Shown here in pieces: positions 26,825 to 36,305 of a stretch of DNA of 64,000 nt; the first letter of the stretch is position 1, and each line of letters starts with the position of its first letter. The notes under the pieces were generated by a model that had not been told where the DNA came from, did no database searches, and saw only the letters and a program-made list of their open reading frames with translations. The stretch spans positions 6,386,001-6,450,000 of the forward strand of contig NZ_CP150233.1 of NCBI RefSeq assembly GCF_037974265.1, read 5' to 3'. A program made the position numbers and the translations under genes. Source of the DNA: Paenibacillus sp. FSL R5-0623 (GTDB lineage: Bacteria; Bacillota; Bacilli; Paenibacillales; Paenibacillaceae).

Positions 26825-28372
26825 TTAAGGTACTTTTTTATACTCGGATGGGGAGAAGCCCGTGTATTTCTTGAACATTTTGCTGAAATACGGCCAGTTG
26901 GCACCAAAGCCTGTCTGCTCGGCAAGCGAGGATACGGTGTAGTTCCCGTCCTGCTCGAGAAGCTCCAATGCTTTACGGATGCGGTAGCTCAACACATAGT
27001 TCGTAAATTTCTCACCGGTTTCTTTTTTGAACATTTTGCCGATGTAGTCTGGATTCATGTATATTTCCCCAGCGATGGACTGGAGTGTCAGTGTCTCGTC
27101 CCTGTAGCGCTTCTCTACCAGCTGTTTCACACTACCTACCATCTGCGATTGTCTGGAGCGATGTTGTTCATAGCGGCGCAGGGTGATTTCCTTGCCGACA
27201 GCAAGCAGAAACTGTTGAAAAGAATGCAGGGTGCTGGATTCAATCATGCCTGGCAACTGGTCCATATACCTTTTCATCTCGGCAGAGCCGCTGAGTCGAA
27301 TCATCTCCATAAACATCTGAATAAGATAGGACTTTGTTTGGGATATATCGTATCGCAAGCTGGCAAGCATCTGAAACATCCGGTTCAGCTCTGTTCCAAC
27401 TTCCTGCCAGTGTCCCGCCTTGATTGCAGTAACCATCCGCTCCGGATCGTATTCGAATTCAGGAAGACTGTGCTCCCCGGGAGAGTAAATATCCCGCTCC
27501 ATAATAAGACTGCCCTCACCGAGGTAAAAGCGGTAATTGAGATAGACCAGCGTCTGCATGTACAAATGGCGTGCCTGCGATAGATCTCCTGGCTCGCTCA
27601 GCGCAATCGTGAGATCATCATGATAATATCGGGTAAATGTGGCGCGAATCTCATCGATATTATGGAACAACTGCGTTTCAGACAACTTGTCCTCCATAAT
27701 TAGTAGCACATGCCCCCCAACCGTGGCACTTAAGATTGGGTTGTGGAAAATATCTTCGGCAATGTTCTTGACCGCGAACAAGTGCAAATACTCATGATCC
27801 CCCTCAATCTCTACCAGCAGCAACCGCACACGCTGATCCTGAAACTGTACATCGAATAATTCCTCGAAATACTTCCATTCCTTGACCCCGTATGTTCTGT
27901 TCGTGACCAGCTCTTTCAGAAAATATTCCTTGGCATGTGGCAGTACACGCTCTAGATTATATTGGATCGACTGCACAAAACGCTCCTGATCGGTTAACTC
28001 TCGCTTCTCACTCACCAATTCACTAATAGCCTGTACAAGATGCTCTTCACTGCAGGGCTTGAGCAAGTAGTGCTTCACCCCATACTGCATGGCGGTCTTC
28101 GCATATTCAAACTCCGTAAAACCCGTGAGCATGATAAACGAGATATGCTGATACTTCTCTGCCACAGCTTCAACCAGCTGCAACCCATCCATTCCCGGCA
28201 TACGGATGTCCGAGATGATGATATCTGGGCGTTGCCGCTCAATTGAAGCAAGCGCTTCCAATCCATCTTGAGCAATGCCGATCAGTTCTGTTCCTAATCG
28301 GGACCAGTTCACCACACTGGAGATCCCGTCCGAGATCATAAATTCATCATCAACCAGCAAAACCTTATACAT
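26825..28372 (-). CDS. YesN-type response regulator with AraC DNA-binding domain
   Basis: A 515-residue regulator. The receiver domain (MYKVLLVDDEFMISDGISSV; acceptor Asp in DIIISDIRMPGMDG near residue 55; Lys in HYLLKPCSEEH) is followed by a long helical middle. The C-terminal AraC double HTH carries LQSIAGEIYMNPDYIGKMFK and SSLAEQTGFGANWPYFSKMF. ATG 28372 has GGAGG 9 bp upstream. It is the partner of the YesM-type kinase at 21005 and should activate the intervening ABC transporter genes. Confidence 0.93.
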   Translation of the reverse strand: MYKVLLVDDEFMISDGISSVVNWSRLGTELIGIAQDGLEALASIERQRPDIIISDIRMPGMDGLQLVEAVAEKYQHISFIMLTGFTEFEYAKTAMQYGVKHYLLKPCSEEHLVQAISELVSEKRELTDQERFVQSIQYNLERVLPHAKEYFLKELVTNRTYGVKEWKYFEELFDVQFQDQRVRLLLVEIEGDHEYLHLFAVKNIAEDIFHNPILSATVGGHVLLIMEDKLSETQLFHNIDEIRATFTRYYHDDLTIALSEPGDLSQARHLYMQTLVYLNYRFYLGEGSLIMERDIYSPGEHSLPEFEYDPERMVTAIKAGHWQEVGTELNRMFQMLASLRYDISQTKSYLIQMFMEMIRLSGSAEMKRYMDQLPGMIESSTLHSFQQFLLAVGKEITLRRYEQHRSRQSQMVGSVKQLVEKRYRDETLTLQSIAGEIYMNPDYIGKMFKKETGEKFTNYVLSYRIRKALELLEQDGNYTVSSLAEQTGFGANWPYFSKMFKKYTGFSPSEYKKVP

Positions 28373-28558
28373 CGTATGCATCCTCCTGTCTTTAACCAGT
28401 TCCAATCTATTATATGGGCATTATGCACAAATAGAGAGGAGGACGTTGATTGACATGGAATTGCACCCTAACAAGTCTGATTTCTGAACATTTGTATCAC
28501 GTGTGAAGTTATTGGCTACCGGATCATGGTTTATGCTGGCCCTTTGTTCAAACCAAAC

Positions 28559-28588
28559 AACCTTCACCCTGCCACAGGGTGAAGGTTT
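28559..28588 (-). terminator. Terminator-like hairpin after the methyltransferase gene
   Basis: AACCTTCACCCTG and CAGGGTGAAGGTT are a perfect 13-bp stem with a 3-base loop, about 55 bp past the methyltransferase stop. Confidence 0.8.
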
Positions 28589-28642
28589 GCCGCTGCTATG
28601 CAAATGCGGGCTATATAGGTGACCATACATGCCCGGATCGAT

Positions 28643-29557
28643 TTATTTTTTTACTGCGTGAATGAAATGTATCGTTTCAAATGCCCTTAGATGATCGATT
28701 CGATCCTGGAAAAACTGTTCCTGAATCGCCTCGGGAGTCAGATGCTCATAAATAAGCAGCCCTGCTTCATCAAGCAAGGCCTCCATCTCCACATATGCGT
28801 AGCCGGATTGCATCGGCTCACCACCCATTGCAGCCAATTTAACCATATTTTCAACCCGATTAAACATTCCTTTTTCCTCAAAAAGGTGCTCATCTGCATA
28901 ATCCAGAACTATAGAGCTTCCGATAGGCAGGTTTGCAAACACATGACGAATCACGTTAAACAGATCATTTTTGGGCAAATAATACGAAACACCCAAGAGG
29001 CTAGCCAACGTCTTCCGTTTCTTCAACCCTTCAAGAGTCAAGCTGTCATCCGAAAGCTCACGCGTAAAATCCATGGGTACAAAGTGAAGATTGTCCGGAA
29101 TAGTCAGCTTGGCCTGATTCAGCCGCTCCTTCTTGAAGTGCTGTGTAGCCGGATAATCCACTTCAATGATATCCAGCGTGTCCTCCAATTCCGGATGCCT
29201 CAAAGCAAACGTATCCATCCCGGCGCCAAGAATGACTACCTGCTTCAATCCCAACGCAACTTCATGCAAAAGTACATGCTCACAGTAAGCGGCCCGAGCC
29301 AAAGTTATTGGAGATAACTGTACCTGGGTAATCCATTTTAGAACCTTTTCCGGGTCGTCCTTGAGCTCGTGAGCCATATCCGGGTTGAAAAAATGAATGC
29401 CTCTAACCATGTTATTACTGATATCTGAAAACTCTTGAGGAGAGATTAGCAATCTCGCCATAAAATCATCGAAAATGAGGGGTGTGTCATGTTGGCTGTG
29501 ATAGGCTCGGCCAAAGGTCGAAATCAATGATGTGATACTGGATTCATTTTGCTTCAT
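28643..29557 (-). CDS. Class I SAM-dependent methyltransferase, LCMT-like
   Basis: A 304-residue protein of the leucine carboxyl methyltransferase-like group (TIGR00027-type). The SAM site is VVILGAGMDTFALRHPELED (about residues 103-122), followed by the acidic IIEVDYPATQHFKKERL and the conserved FVPMDFTRE. GGGAGG lies before the ATG. The family methylates carboxyl or hydroxyl groups, often of polyketides or small molecules, but the substrate here is unknown. A terminator lies just upstream, so it has its own promoter or depends on readthrough from the MFS gene. Confidence 0.85.
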   Translation of the reverse strand: MKQNESSITSLISTFGRAYHSQHDTPLIFDDFMARLLISPQEFSDISNNMVRGIHFFNPDMAHELKDDPEKVLKWITQVQLSPITLARAAYCEHVLLHEVALGLKQVVILGAGMDTFALRHPELEDTLDIIEVDYPATQHFKKERLNQAKLTIPDNLHFVPMDFTRELSDDSLTLEGLKKRKTLASLLGVSYYLPKNDLFNVIRHVFANLPIGSSIVLDYADEHLFEEKGMFNRVENMVKLAAMGGEPMQSGYAYVEMEALLDEAGLLIYEHLTPEAIQEQFFQDRIDHLRAFETIHFIHAVKK

Positions 29558-29576
29558 ACTTATTCCTCCCGTACAA

Positions 29577-29613
29577 ACAAAAATAAGATTCCCCTGGCCA
29601 GGAGAATCTTATT
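29577..29613 (-). terminator. Terminator hairpin just upstream of the methyltransferase gene
   Basis: On the minus strand AATAAGATTCTCCTGG and CCAGGGGAATCTTATT pair, followed by TTTG. It ends the MFS transcript, or acts as an attenuator, since it stands about 20 bp before the methyltransferase start. Confidence 0.75.
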
Positions 29614-29762
29614 ATATACGGAATATTTTTATATGTAAATTATAGCATAAATATATTTTTTTGTCAACCATAATTTACGGATGAGCAGACAGATTACAGT
29701 GGATTTACCGTCCACTTCAACTCGTTCTTCCTTCCGCATCCTATCCAACACGATGAGATCTG

Positions 29763-30989
29763 TTAGGCGTCCACCCCATACTCCTTCACTTCACGATTAC
29801 GGTTCAACACCGCGTGCAGTACAAAACCAAGTACCGCAATCGCTGCTGTGCCTGTTGCCAACCAAGCTACAGGGATAAGTCCTTGCTTGTCATACATGAC
29901 CCCCATCGCATAAGGCCCGATAACCCGTCCAACTGCACCGATCCCACCCGATATCCCGATGTAAAAAGGTGCTGCCCTGCCTGCATGCTCCGATATGAAG
30001 GCAGGCGTCGCAGGGGAGATCAGCATCTCTCCAAACGTGGCAAGTACCATTGCAAGCACCATGCCCGGATAGCTGTACATGGTAATCATGACAATGTAGG
30101 CCATGCCATAGAATACCGCACTCGCCGTCATCTGGGCAGTGGAGGTACGGGCCATGGTCCGTTTCACCCAGCTGGTAAAAGGTTGGCCCACAAAGATCAG
30201 CACCCCGTTCAGGGTCCAGAGCAGACCGTACATTCTTTTTTCCATCCCCTCAGAAATGATATACGGGGACACGCCTGTATTCCAGATGGAATTGCCGAAT
30301 AACAGGAACAGCACGCCCAAGCTCATAAACAGATATAATCGGGTATTGCCCAGCAGTGCCCAGACGCCCGGCCCATCGGGAACGGTTTTGCGTTTCGTCA
30401 GATGTACTTCCCCCTGATCCGGTTCGACACGCGACAGATAATACCAGAAAAAAATCGCAAATCCGGCTGAGGTTACCCCGTTCAACACAAAGCTGAGGTG
30501 ATAGGAAAAGTCAGCCAGAAAACCACTCAGCGCCGTTCCAATCGCCACCCCGATATTGTTCGCTACATAGATGATATTGAATAATTCACCGCGTCGCTCC
30601 GCAAACCGGAAGCCAATAAAGGCTTGAATCGCTGGCAGCGACAATGAACTGAACAGGCCAATCCAGCCCATCGCACATATAAATATAACCCAATACGAGC
30701 TAATCCAGGGCAGTGCAAACAAACCTAACGCATTCAGCGCCAGTGATCCAATGATCAGTTTCTTTACGCCTACCCGGTGATATAATGAACCGCCGAGCAA
30801 TTGTCCAAAGATGCCACCCAGGGACTGAATGAGGATTACAAAACCCGCGTTAGCCATCGTCCGTCCTAGCTCATCAAACACATACATGGTGGTCAGCGGC
30901 CACATCAGTGCACTACCGGTTGCGTTAACCAGACTTGCCAGCAAAAATATTCTCACTTCTTTTGGATAGTTATCCAGCCATCTCATCAT
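29763..30989 (-). CDS. MFS transporter, multidrug-efflux-like
   Basis: A 408-residue carrier with 12 predicted helices. The loop after TM2 is GGSLYHRVGVKKLIIG (motif A-like), and FIGFRFAERRGELFNIIYVA with the C-terminal half resembles the YttB/MDR-type group. ATG 30989 is preceded by AAGGAGAATG with 12-bp spacing; an ATG at 31034 has no Shine-Dalgarno. It lies downstream of the molybdoenzyme gene but a terminator-like hairpin separates them. The substrate is unknown. Confidence 0.82.
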   Translation of the reverse strand: MMRWLDNYPKEVRIFLLASLVNATGSALMWPLTTMYVFDELGRTMANAGFVILIQSLGGIFGQLLGGSLYHRVGVKKLIIGSLALNALGLFALPWISSYWVIFICAMGWIGLFSSLSLPAIQAFIGFRFAERRGELFNIIYVANNIGVAIGTALSGFLADFSYHLSFVLNGVTSAGFAIFFWYYLSRVEPDQGEVHLTKRKTVPDGPGVWALLGNTRLYLFMSLGVLFLLFGNSIWNTGVSPYIISEGMEKRMYGLLWTLNGVLIFVGQPFTSWVKRTMARTSTAQMTASAVFYGMAYIVMITMYSYPGMVLAMVLATFGEMLISPATPAFISEHAGRAAPFYIGISGGIGAVGRVIGPYAMGVMYDKQGLIPVAWLATGTAAIAVLGFVLHAVLNRNREVKEYGVDA

Positions 30990-31032
30990 CGTTAATTCAT
31001 TCTCCTTAGTACCTCTGCACAAACAAATAGCC

Positions 31033-31086
31033 ATAAAAAATAAACCTTTGCCCTGACGGCATAACCATAACCAGCCAGAGCGAAGG
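31033..31086 (-). terminator. Terminator after the molybdoenzyme gene
   Basis: On the minus strand CCTTCGCTCTGGC pairs with GTCAGGGCAAAGG (one mismatch, two G-U pairs), followed by TTTATTTTTT. It overlaps the extended frame of the MFS gene, supporting the shorter start of that gene. Confidence 0.65.
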
Positions 31087-31178
31087 CCTTTGGAAGTGTT
31101 ACATCTATTGCACTTTAATCCTGCTCAAATTCTAGCCTTTGTTCATCTTACCTCAAAAAAATCATGCTGCAAGCACAC

Positions 31179-33242
31179 TCATTGACGCTTCACTTCAACA
31201 GTGGCCGAGAAGAAGGTGGCCCCGTTCCCCATGTCCGACAAGCGATTGGAAGTGAGTGAATTCGCTCGCTGCTTCTTGCCTTCACCATCCCACCATAAGC
31301 CTTGACTGATGACGGTTCCTGGCAACATGGCCTCACTCACCTTGGCGGTAAGTTCGATGCGCCCACGATCATTCCATACGACCACTGCATCTCCATCCTC
31401 CACGTTTCTACGGATGGCGTCCTCAGGGTGTATCTGCAATAGAGGCATCTTTTCCAAACGCTGATGTTTGGCTGAATTGCCAAAGGTGGAGTTCAGGAAA
31501 TTATGGTTTGGCGGCGACAGGAACATCAATGGATACGTATCGGCAGGTCCAGCCGGATTCTCCCCATCATATCCTTCAACCAGAGCGCTATAGGTAGGGA
31601 GCGGCGGAAGCCCTCTCTGTTCCATCGTCTCCGAATACAATTCGATTTTGCCTGAAGGTGTGGGCAGTTGATCCAGAAATGCAGCATGTGGCGTCATATC
31701 CAGCTTCACGAATCGATGTTCCTTCAATCCCTCCAACGTGACTCCATTCATATAGGGGTTGTCCGTCCCCTGAAGTGCGTCCTCAATCATCTGTTCTGGC
31801 GTTTCTCCGAAGATTGCAGGATCGTACCCCATAGCCAGCCCAAGCAGTGAGAACAGTTCCACATTGCTCTTGCTCTCCCCAATCGGTGCAATTACCTGCT
31901 CTTGCAGATGAACGTACTGATGCCAATAAGAGGTGTACAGGTCCGTCGCTTCAAATGAAGATGTGGCTGGCAATACGATATCTGCATATTTTGCCGTATC
32001 CGTGATGAACAGATCATGCACAACCGTGAATAAATCTTCCCGTGCAAAACCTCGCTCCACCCGCTCGGTATCCGGTGCCACCACCAGTGGATTGCTGCAG
32101 TAAACCATCATTGCCCGGATTGGCTGCTCTGCTTCCAGCAACGCTTCACCAATCCGGTTCATGTTCACCACTCGCGGCTCCGGATTCTGCCGCAGCTCCG
32201 GACGTTCGAGCGCGTCGCTATTCGTGCTCGCGTAGCTGTTGGTGCGAATGGCACCGCCGCCTTGCTTCAGCCATTGCCCTGTAATAGCAGGCAGACATGC
32301 AACGCTACGCACGTTCATCCCCCCATTATCATGGTGCTGAAGGCCGTTGCCGATGTGAATATGGGCTGCCTGTGCGTTGCCGTATAGTTCGGCCAACTCC
32401 ACAATCGTCTCCTCCGGCACGCCAGTAATGCGTGCAACACGTTCAGGGGTGTAACTGCGGACATGATCACGTAGTGCCTCATGACCTATCGTATACTTTT
32501 GCATAAACGCTTCATCTGTCAGTCCCCGTTCGAACAGCACATGCATCAATCCCAGTGCCAGTGCGCTGTCCGTGCCCGGATACAGAGGAATAAACCAGTC
32601 GCCCCATTGGGCCGTGCGATTGCGATGAACGTCGATTACGACGATCTTGGCGCCTTTCTTACGGGCTTTCTCCGCCAAAACGACCTGGTGCATATTCGTA
32701 CTGACGATATTGCCGCCCCATACCAGGATGAGATCCGCGTGCTCCGTATCTTCCGGCACCGTTCCCCGATTGGCGCCCATCGTATATTTCCAGCCGGTAT
32801 TTCCAGCGGAGTTACAGATCGTCTGCTCCAGTACACTCGCACCAAGCGCATTGAAGAAACGGCGATCCATACCGTCTACGCCGAGAATGCCCATGTTACC
32901 GTAAAAGCTGTAGGGCAGGATGCTCTCCGGGCCGTAGGTTTCGGACAAAGCAGTGAATTTGGTCGTAATCTCGCGAATCGCTTCATCCCAACTGATTCGT
33001 TCGAACTTGCCTTCACCTTTGGCTCCTACACGTTTCATCGGATATTGTAGACGTTCGGGATGGTACACCCGCTCGGTCATATTTCTAACTTTATTACAGA
33101 TGGCACCCTTGGTGATTGGATGATCCGGATTGCCTGCCACCTTCACAATTTTGCCGTTCTCTTTATGTAATAACAGACCACAAGTGTCCGGACAGTCGAG
33201 CGGGCACACAGCCGCAAATACACCATTCTCCTGATCGATCAT
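31179..33242 (-). CDS. Molybdopterin oxidoreductase, YoaE-like
   Basis: A 687-residue DMSO-reductase-family enzyme. Four Cys for a [4Fe-4S] cluster are at residues 13, 17, 21 and 49 (VCPLDCPDTCGLL and GAICNK). Bis-MGD-binding segments follow, including ILVWGGNIVSTNMHQ, and the C-terminal domain contains LMFLSPPNHNFLNSTFGN. There is no twin-arginine signal, so it is cytoplasmic. It closely resembles Bacillus YoaE; the reaction is not established (formate, sulfur or oxyanion substrates are all possible). The nearby FNT channel hints at formate or nitrite. It would need the MobA product encoded at 1283. Confidence 0.88.
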   Translation of the reverse strand: MIDQENGVFAAVCPLDCPDTCGLLLHKENGKIVKVAGNPDHPITKGAICNKVRNMTERVYHPERLQYPMKRVGAKGEGKFERISWDEAIREITTKFTALSETYGPESILPYSFYGNMGILGVDGMDRRFFNALGASVLEQTICNSAGNTGWKYTMGANRGTVPEDTEHADLILVWGGNIVSTNMHQVVLAEKARKKGAKIVVIDVHRNRTAQWGDWFIPLYPGTDSALALGLMHVLFERGLTDEAFMQKYTIGHEALRDHVRSYTPERVARITGVPEETIVELAELYGNAQAAHIHIGNGLQHHDNGGMNVRSVACLPAITGQWLKQGGGAIRTNSYASTNSDALERPELRQNPEPRVVNMNRIGEALLEAEQPIRAMMVYCSNPLVVAPDTERVERGFAREDLFTVVHDLFITDTAKYADIVLPATSSFEATDLYTSYWHQYVHLQEQVIAPIGESKSNVELFSLLGLAMGYDPAIFGETPEQMIEDALQGTDNPYMNGVTLEGLKEHRFVKLDMTPHAAFLDQLPTPSGKIELYSETMEQRGLPPLPTYSALVEGYDGENPAGPADTYPLMFLSPPNHNFLNSTFGNSAKHQRLEKMPLLQIHPEDAIRRNVEDGDAVVVWNDRGRIELTAKVSEAMLPGTVISQGLWWDGEGKKQRANSLTSNRLSDMGNGATFFSATVEVKRQ

Positions 33243-33687
33243 CGTAAGGCTCCCCTCTATAAAAGCTATCCCTATATCATATCTTCTTCGAGGTTATCGC
33301 GTAAAGAGAACAGTATGTTTTTGCTTCATATTCGCCGCTATAGCGGCTTTGAATTATTTTCAAAAAAATGTTTTTGAGTTTGATTCAACTTCAGAATTCA
33401 GGGGTAAATTAAAAATAAGGCATTAGGCTAGTGTTTCCCCACTTCCTCCTCATGCCATATCATGGACCACTCCCGAAATTCGCCATGAACAGGTTTCGTT
33501 CCCCCGAACCTTGTCATGGCGAATTTATTTTGCGTTAAACTCCAACAAAGACCTCATACAAAAAAACGATCCGGCCCTGCTCCATCACAGCATATTCGCC
33601 ATGAACCGAGCAAAGTCAGAATCGTCTTCACTTCTATGTGTATATGATGTGCGTGTATCGAGTCATGCACTGTAGTGCTATATTCCG
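33243..33687. other. Intergenic stretch, upstream of molybdoenzyme and downstream of FNT gene
   Basis: About 445 bp without a credible gene. It holds a small palindrome GCCGCTATAGCGGC near 33330 and a terminator hairpin at 33477-33530. No Fnr-like TGTGA site was found before the molybdoenzyme gene. Confidence 0.6.
33477..33530 (-). terminator. Terminator after the FNT gene
   Basis: AAATTCGCCATG and CATGGCGAATTT form the base of a long stem, with AGGTTTCG/CGAACCT extending it. A T-rich run follows on either strand. Confidence 0.7.
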
Positions 33688-34539
33688 CTACGCCTGCTTG
33701 CTCCACATCACTCTAGCCTCCGTCTCCACAGGTTCGATCGACGTTGCTACCTCTGGTCTCACTTTCAGCTCAGCTTGGCGCAGGTACACCACCCAGTAGG
33801 CTGCAGCTACAAACAGAGCACCACCAGTCAGATTGCCGAGCCACACTGGAATGAAATTCATCACATACTGGCCCCACGAATAATGCCCTTCGAAGATTGC
33901 CGCCGGGATGAGGAACATATTGGCCACAACGTGCTGGAATCCAATAGCTACAAATGCCATCGTTGGAAACCAAATGCCCAGTACCTTGCCACTCATCGTA
34001 TCGGATGCATAAGATAGCCATACGGCCAACGCGACCAGCCAGTTACAGCCGATGCCAGAGATGAAAGCTTGCAGGAAGCCGTCATGCAGCTTATGCCCAG
34101 CCATATCCACCACTTTCGCCAGATATACACCCTCTCCGGTCAGACCCAGCACATGTCCAAACGCGTACGCGACAAACAAAGCTCCAACAAAATTACCAAT
34201 CGTCACTAAGGATAGATTTTTCAACATGCTACCCACGGATAATTTTCGTGCAATCGTCGCGAGTGGAACAGCCATCATATTTCCCGTCAGCAACTCGCCA
34301 CCACCAATGAGCACCATAATCAATCCAACCGGGAACACCGCTGCTCCAATCAGATTGACCAAACTTCCCCACTCTGCTGGCGCAGAAGCAATTACCCGAA
34401 TATCCAGTAGAAAACCCAGTGCGATAAAAGCCCCTGCCAGAAAACTGAGCACCAGTACAGAAGAGACCGGATATTGAGCCTTCTTCATTCCTGTTTGCGC
34501 CGTATATTGTGCAACCTCAAGAGGTGTTTTTGCTGCCAT
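33688..34539 (-). CDS. Formate/nitrite transporter (FNT family)
   Basis: A 283-residue pentameric channel protein with six helices. FNT motifs are visible: GGGELLTGNMMAVPLATIAR in the first half and GIGCNWLVALAVWLSYASDT in the second, forming the two half-pores. ATG 34539 is used since AGGAGAGG is 9 bp upstream. It moves formate, nitrite or a related anion across the inner membrane. The neighbourhood (YoaE-like molybdoenzyme downstream, NADH oxidase upstream) and an Fnr-like site centred at -41.5 of a plausible promoter indicate expression without oxygen. Confidence 0.93.
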   Translation of the reverse strand: MAAKTPLEVAQYTAQTGMKKAQYPVSSVLVLSFLAGAFIALGFLLDIRVIASAPAEWGSLVNLIGAAVFPVGLIMVLIGGGELLTGNMMAVPLATIARKLSVGSMLKNLSLVTIGNFVGALFVAYAFGHVLGLTGEGVYLAKVVDMAGHKLHDGFLQAFISGIGCNWLVALAVWLSYASDTMSGKVLGIWFPTMAFVAIGFQHVVANMFLIPAAIFEGHYSWGQYVMNFIPVWLGNLTGGALFVAAAYWVVYLRQAELKVRPEVATSIEPVETEARVMWSKQA

Positions 34540-34620
34540 ATCAATCATCCTCTCCTTCATTGTCATCGTGGAATAAAACCATCTGAAATTCATTAGTTAT
34601 GCGTTGAATACCATATCTCA

Positions 34621-34664
34621 ATTGTATCTTGGTACTGCGTGAAACTTTGTGCAAATTATCACAA
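34621..34664 (-). promoter_or_regulatory. Fnr-like activated promoter of the FNT gene
   Basis: TTGTGCAAATTATCACAA (34647-34664) contains TGTG(C)-N6-TCACA. On the minus strand TACAAT (34621-34626) lies where the site centre would be at -41.5, the usual position for class II Fnr activation, and no -35 box is seen. Confidence 0.6.
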
Positions 34665-34749
34665 TGTTGTTTAAAAAGATACTTTAAGACCGTCTTGGAA
34701 TAGTTAAGTCAGCAAGCGTATAGTAAGGCCTTTTGTAGCTAAAAAATCA

Positions 34750-34786
34750 CAAAAAGACTGACGATATACTCGCCAGTCTTCTTTTT
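34750..34786 (-). terminator. Terminator after the NADH oxidase gene
   Basis: AAAAAGACTGACG and CGCCAGTCTTCTTTTT form a stem with T-runs either side. Confidence 0.75.
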
Positions 34787-34828
34787 CCTATATAACATGA
34801 TCTCCGTTCAACCATCTATTCTGCTTCC

Positions 34829-36190
34829 TTACACCATTGCTGGTGCTTTTACTTCTATTGGAGGCAGTGCTTGCAGACCCGCCGTGTTCAGGAAGTTCCA
34901 CGGTTTGTTGTAATGTGGCTGGAAGAAGAAGTCGATGAAGGCCAGCTCATCTACGGTCATGTTGTTTTGGATGCAGACCGAGATCGTATTAATCGATTGA
35001 GTCAGATCAACCTGTGACATCACCTGTGCTCCGACAATTCGACGAGTAGCCTGCTCATATACCACTTTGAGTAACAGTTTCTCAGCCGTAGGCATGAACT
35101 CCGGACGGTAGCTGTCTTCCAGTATCACAGATTCCACGATCAGACCTTCGTCAGCAGCAGACGTTTCCGTCATCCCGGTACCTGCGATATTTTGCTCGTA
35201 AATTTTGATACCCGATGTTCCTTGTGTACCCATATACGGTGTCGTTGGGCGAACCAGGTTGCGGGCTACCAGTGTACCCATCCGCACAGCGTTAGTCGCC
35301 AGTGGAATGTAAGATGCTTTACCTGTTGGGTTGTAATGAATAGCACAGCTGTCACCCGCAGCGAAGACGTCTTTTTGACTCGTTTGCATATATTTATCCA
35401 CGATGATCGCTCCGTTCGGCAGCATATCCACTTGGCCTTTGAGCAGCTCTGTATTTGGACGGAAGCCGATGCACAGAATAACCAGATCGGTTTCAAACTC
35501 CCCTTTGGACGTGATCACCTTGGTCACTTTGCCATTTTCTCCAGTAAACTTCTGTACCGTTTGACCAAGAGCTAGCTTGATGCCGCGTCCAGTCAACGTA
35601 TCTTCGATCGCATCCGTGAATTCAGGGTCCAGGTATTTGTTCAAAATACGGTCCACACTGTCGATTAGGGTAACTTCCTTGCCATTCATTTGGAAAGCTT
35701 CCACCAGCTCTACGCCGATATATCCTGCACCTACAACAGTAACACGTTTAGCATCTTTGGCTTTTTCAATAATCGTGTTGGAGTGATTATAGTTTTTGCA
35801 AAGTAAAATGTTATCCATCTCGATGCCTTCAAGCTTCGGAACGACAGGCCATGAACCCGTTGTCACGATCAGTTTGTCAAACGTATCTTCAAATTCTTCC
35901 CCGGTTTGCAGGTTTTTAGCCTGAAGGGTATGACCCTCGGCATCTACTGCTGTTACTTCATGAAGCATCTTGGTCTCAACACCAAGCTCTGCCAGTTGAT
36001 TAGGCGAAGAATAGAACAAGCCATCAGGGTCTTTCACAACCCCACCTACGTAGAGCGCAATGCCACAAGATAGGAAGGAGATATTGTCATTGCGCTCATA
36101 CACGGTGATGGTAGCATCCGGGTACAATTTGGCGGTATTTACGATGGCTGCGGTCCCTGCGTGTGTACATCCGATAACTGCGATTTTCAT
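34829..36190 (-). CDS. NADH oxidase / CoA-disulfide-reductase-type flavoenzyme
   Basis: A 453-residue FAD enzyme. The FAD fold is MKIAVIGCTHAGTAAIV. The redox-active single Cys is Cys42 in SFLSCGIAL and His10 is also present. The NADH fold is VTVVGAGYIGVELVEAF, and VFAAGDSCAIHYN closes the FAD site. The SCGIAL context and neighbours favour water-forming NADH oxidase (Nox), which regenerates NAD+ when oxygen is scarce; CoA-disulfide reductase is the alternative. ATG 36190 follows GAGGAGG. A promoter with an operator inside its spacer suggests control by Rex or Fnr. Confidence 0.9.
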   Translation of the reverse strand: MKIAVIGCTHAGTAAIVNTAKLYPDATITVYERNDNISFLSCGIALYVGGVVKDPDGLFYSSPNQLAELGVETKMLHEVTAVDAEGHTLQAKNLQTGEEFEDTFDKLIVTTGSWPVVPKLEGIEMDNILLCKNYNHSNTIIEKAKDAKRVTVVGAGYIGVELVEAFQMNGKEVTLIDSVDRILNKYLDPEFTDAIEDTLTGRGIKLALGQTVQKFTGENGKVTKVITSKGEFETDLVILCIGFRPNTELLKGQVDMLPNGAIIVDKYMQTSQKDVFAAGDSCAIHYNPTGKASYIPLATNAVRMGTLVARNLVRPTTPYMGTQGTSGIKIYEQNIAGTGMTETSAADEGLIVESVILEDSYRPEFMPTAEKLLLKVVYEQATRRIVGAQVMSQVDLTQSINTISVCIQNNMTVDELAFIDFFFQPHYNKPWNFLNTAGLQALPPIEVKAPAMV

Positions 36191-36244
36191 TAAAAGTTCC
36201 TCCTCGAAATATATAAATGAGTTTGAATATAACGTTATTGTGAT

Positions 36245-36260
36245 TGTGAAATATTTCACT
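36245..36260. promoter_or_regulatory. Rex/Fnr-like site 1
   Basis: TGTGAAATATTTCACT, part of TTGTGAAATATTTCACTT; it lies downstream of the likely Nox transcription start. Confidence 0.6.
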
Positions 36261-36279
36261 TCTTAATCGATACTGTGTA

Positions 36280-36295
36280 TGTGATTTATTTCACT
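36280..36295. promoter_or_regulatory. Rex/Fnr-like site 2
   Basis: TGTGATTTATTTCACT, centred 35 bp from site 1. Confidence 0.6.
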
Positions 36296-36305
36296 TTATA
36301 CACTC

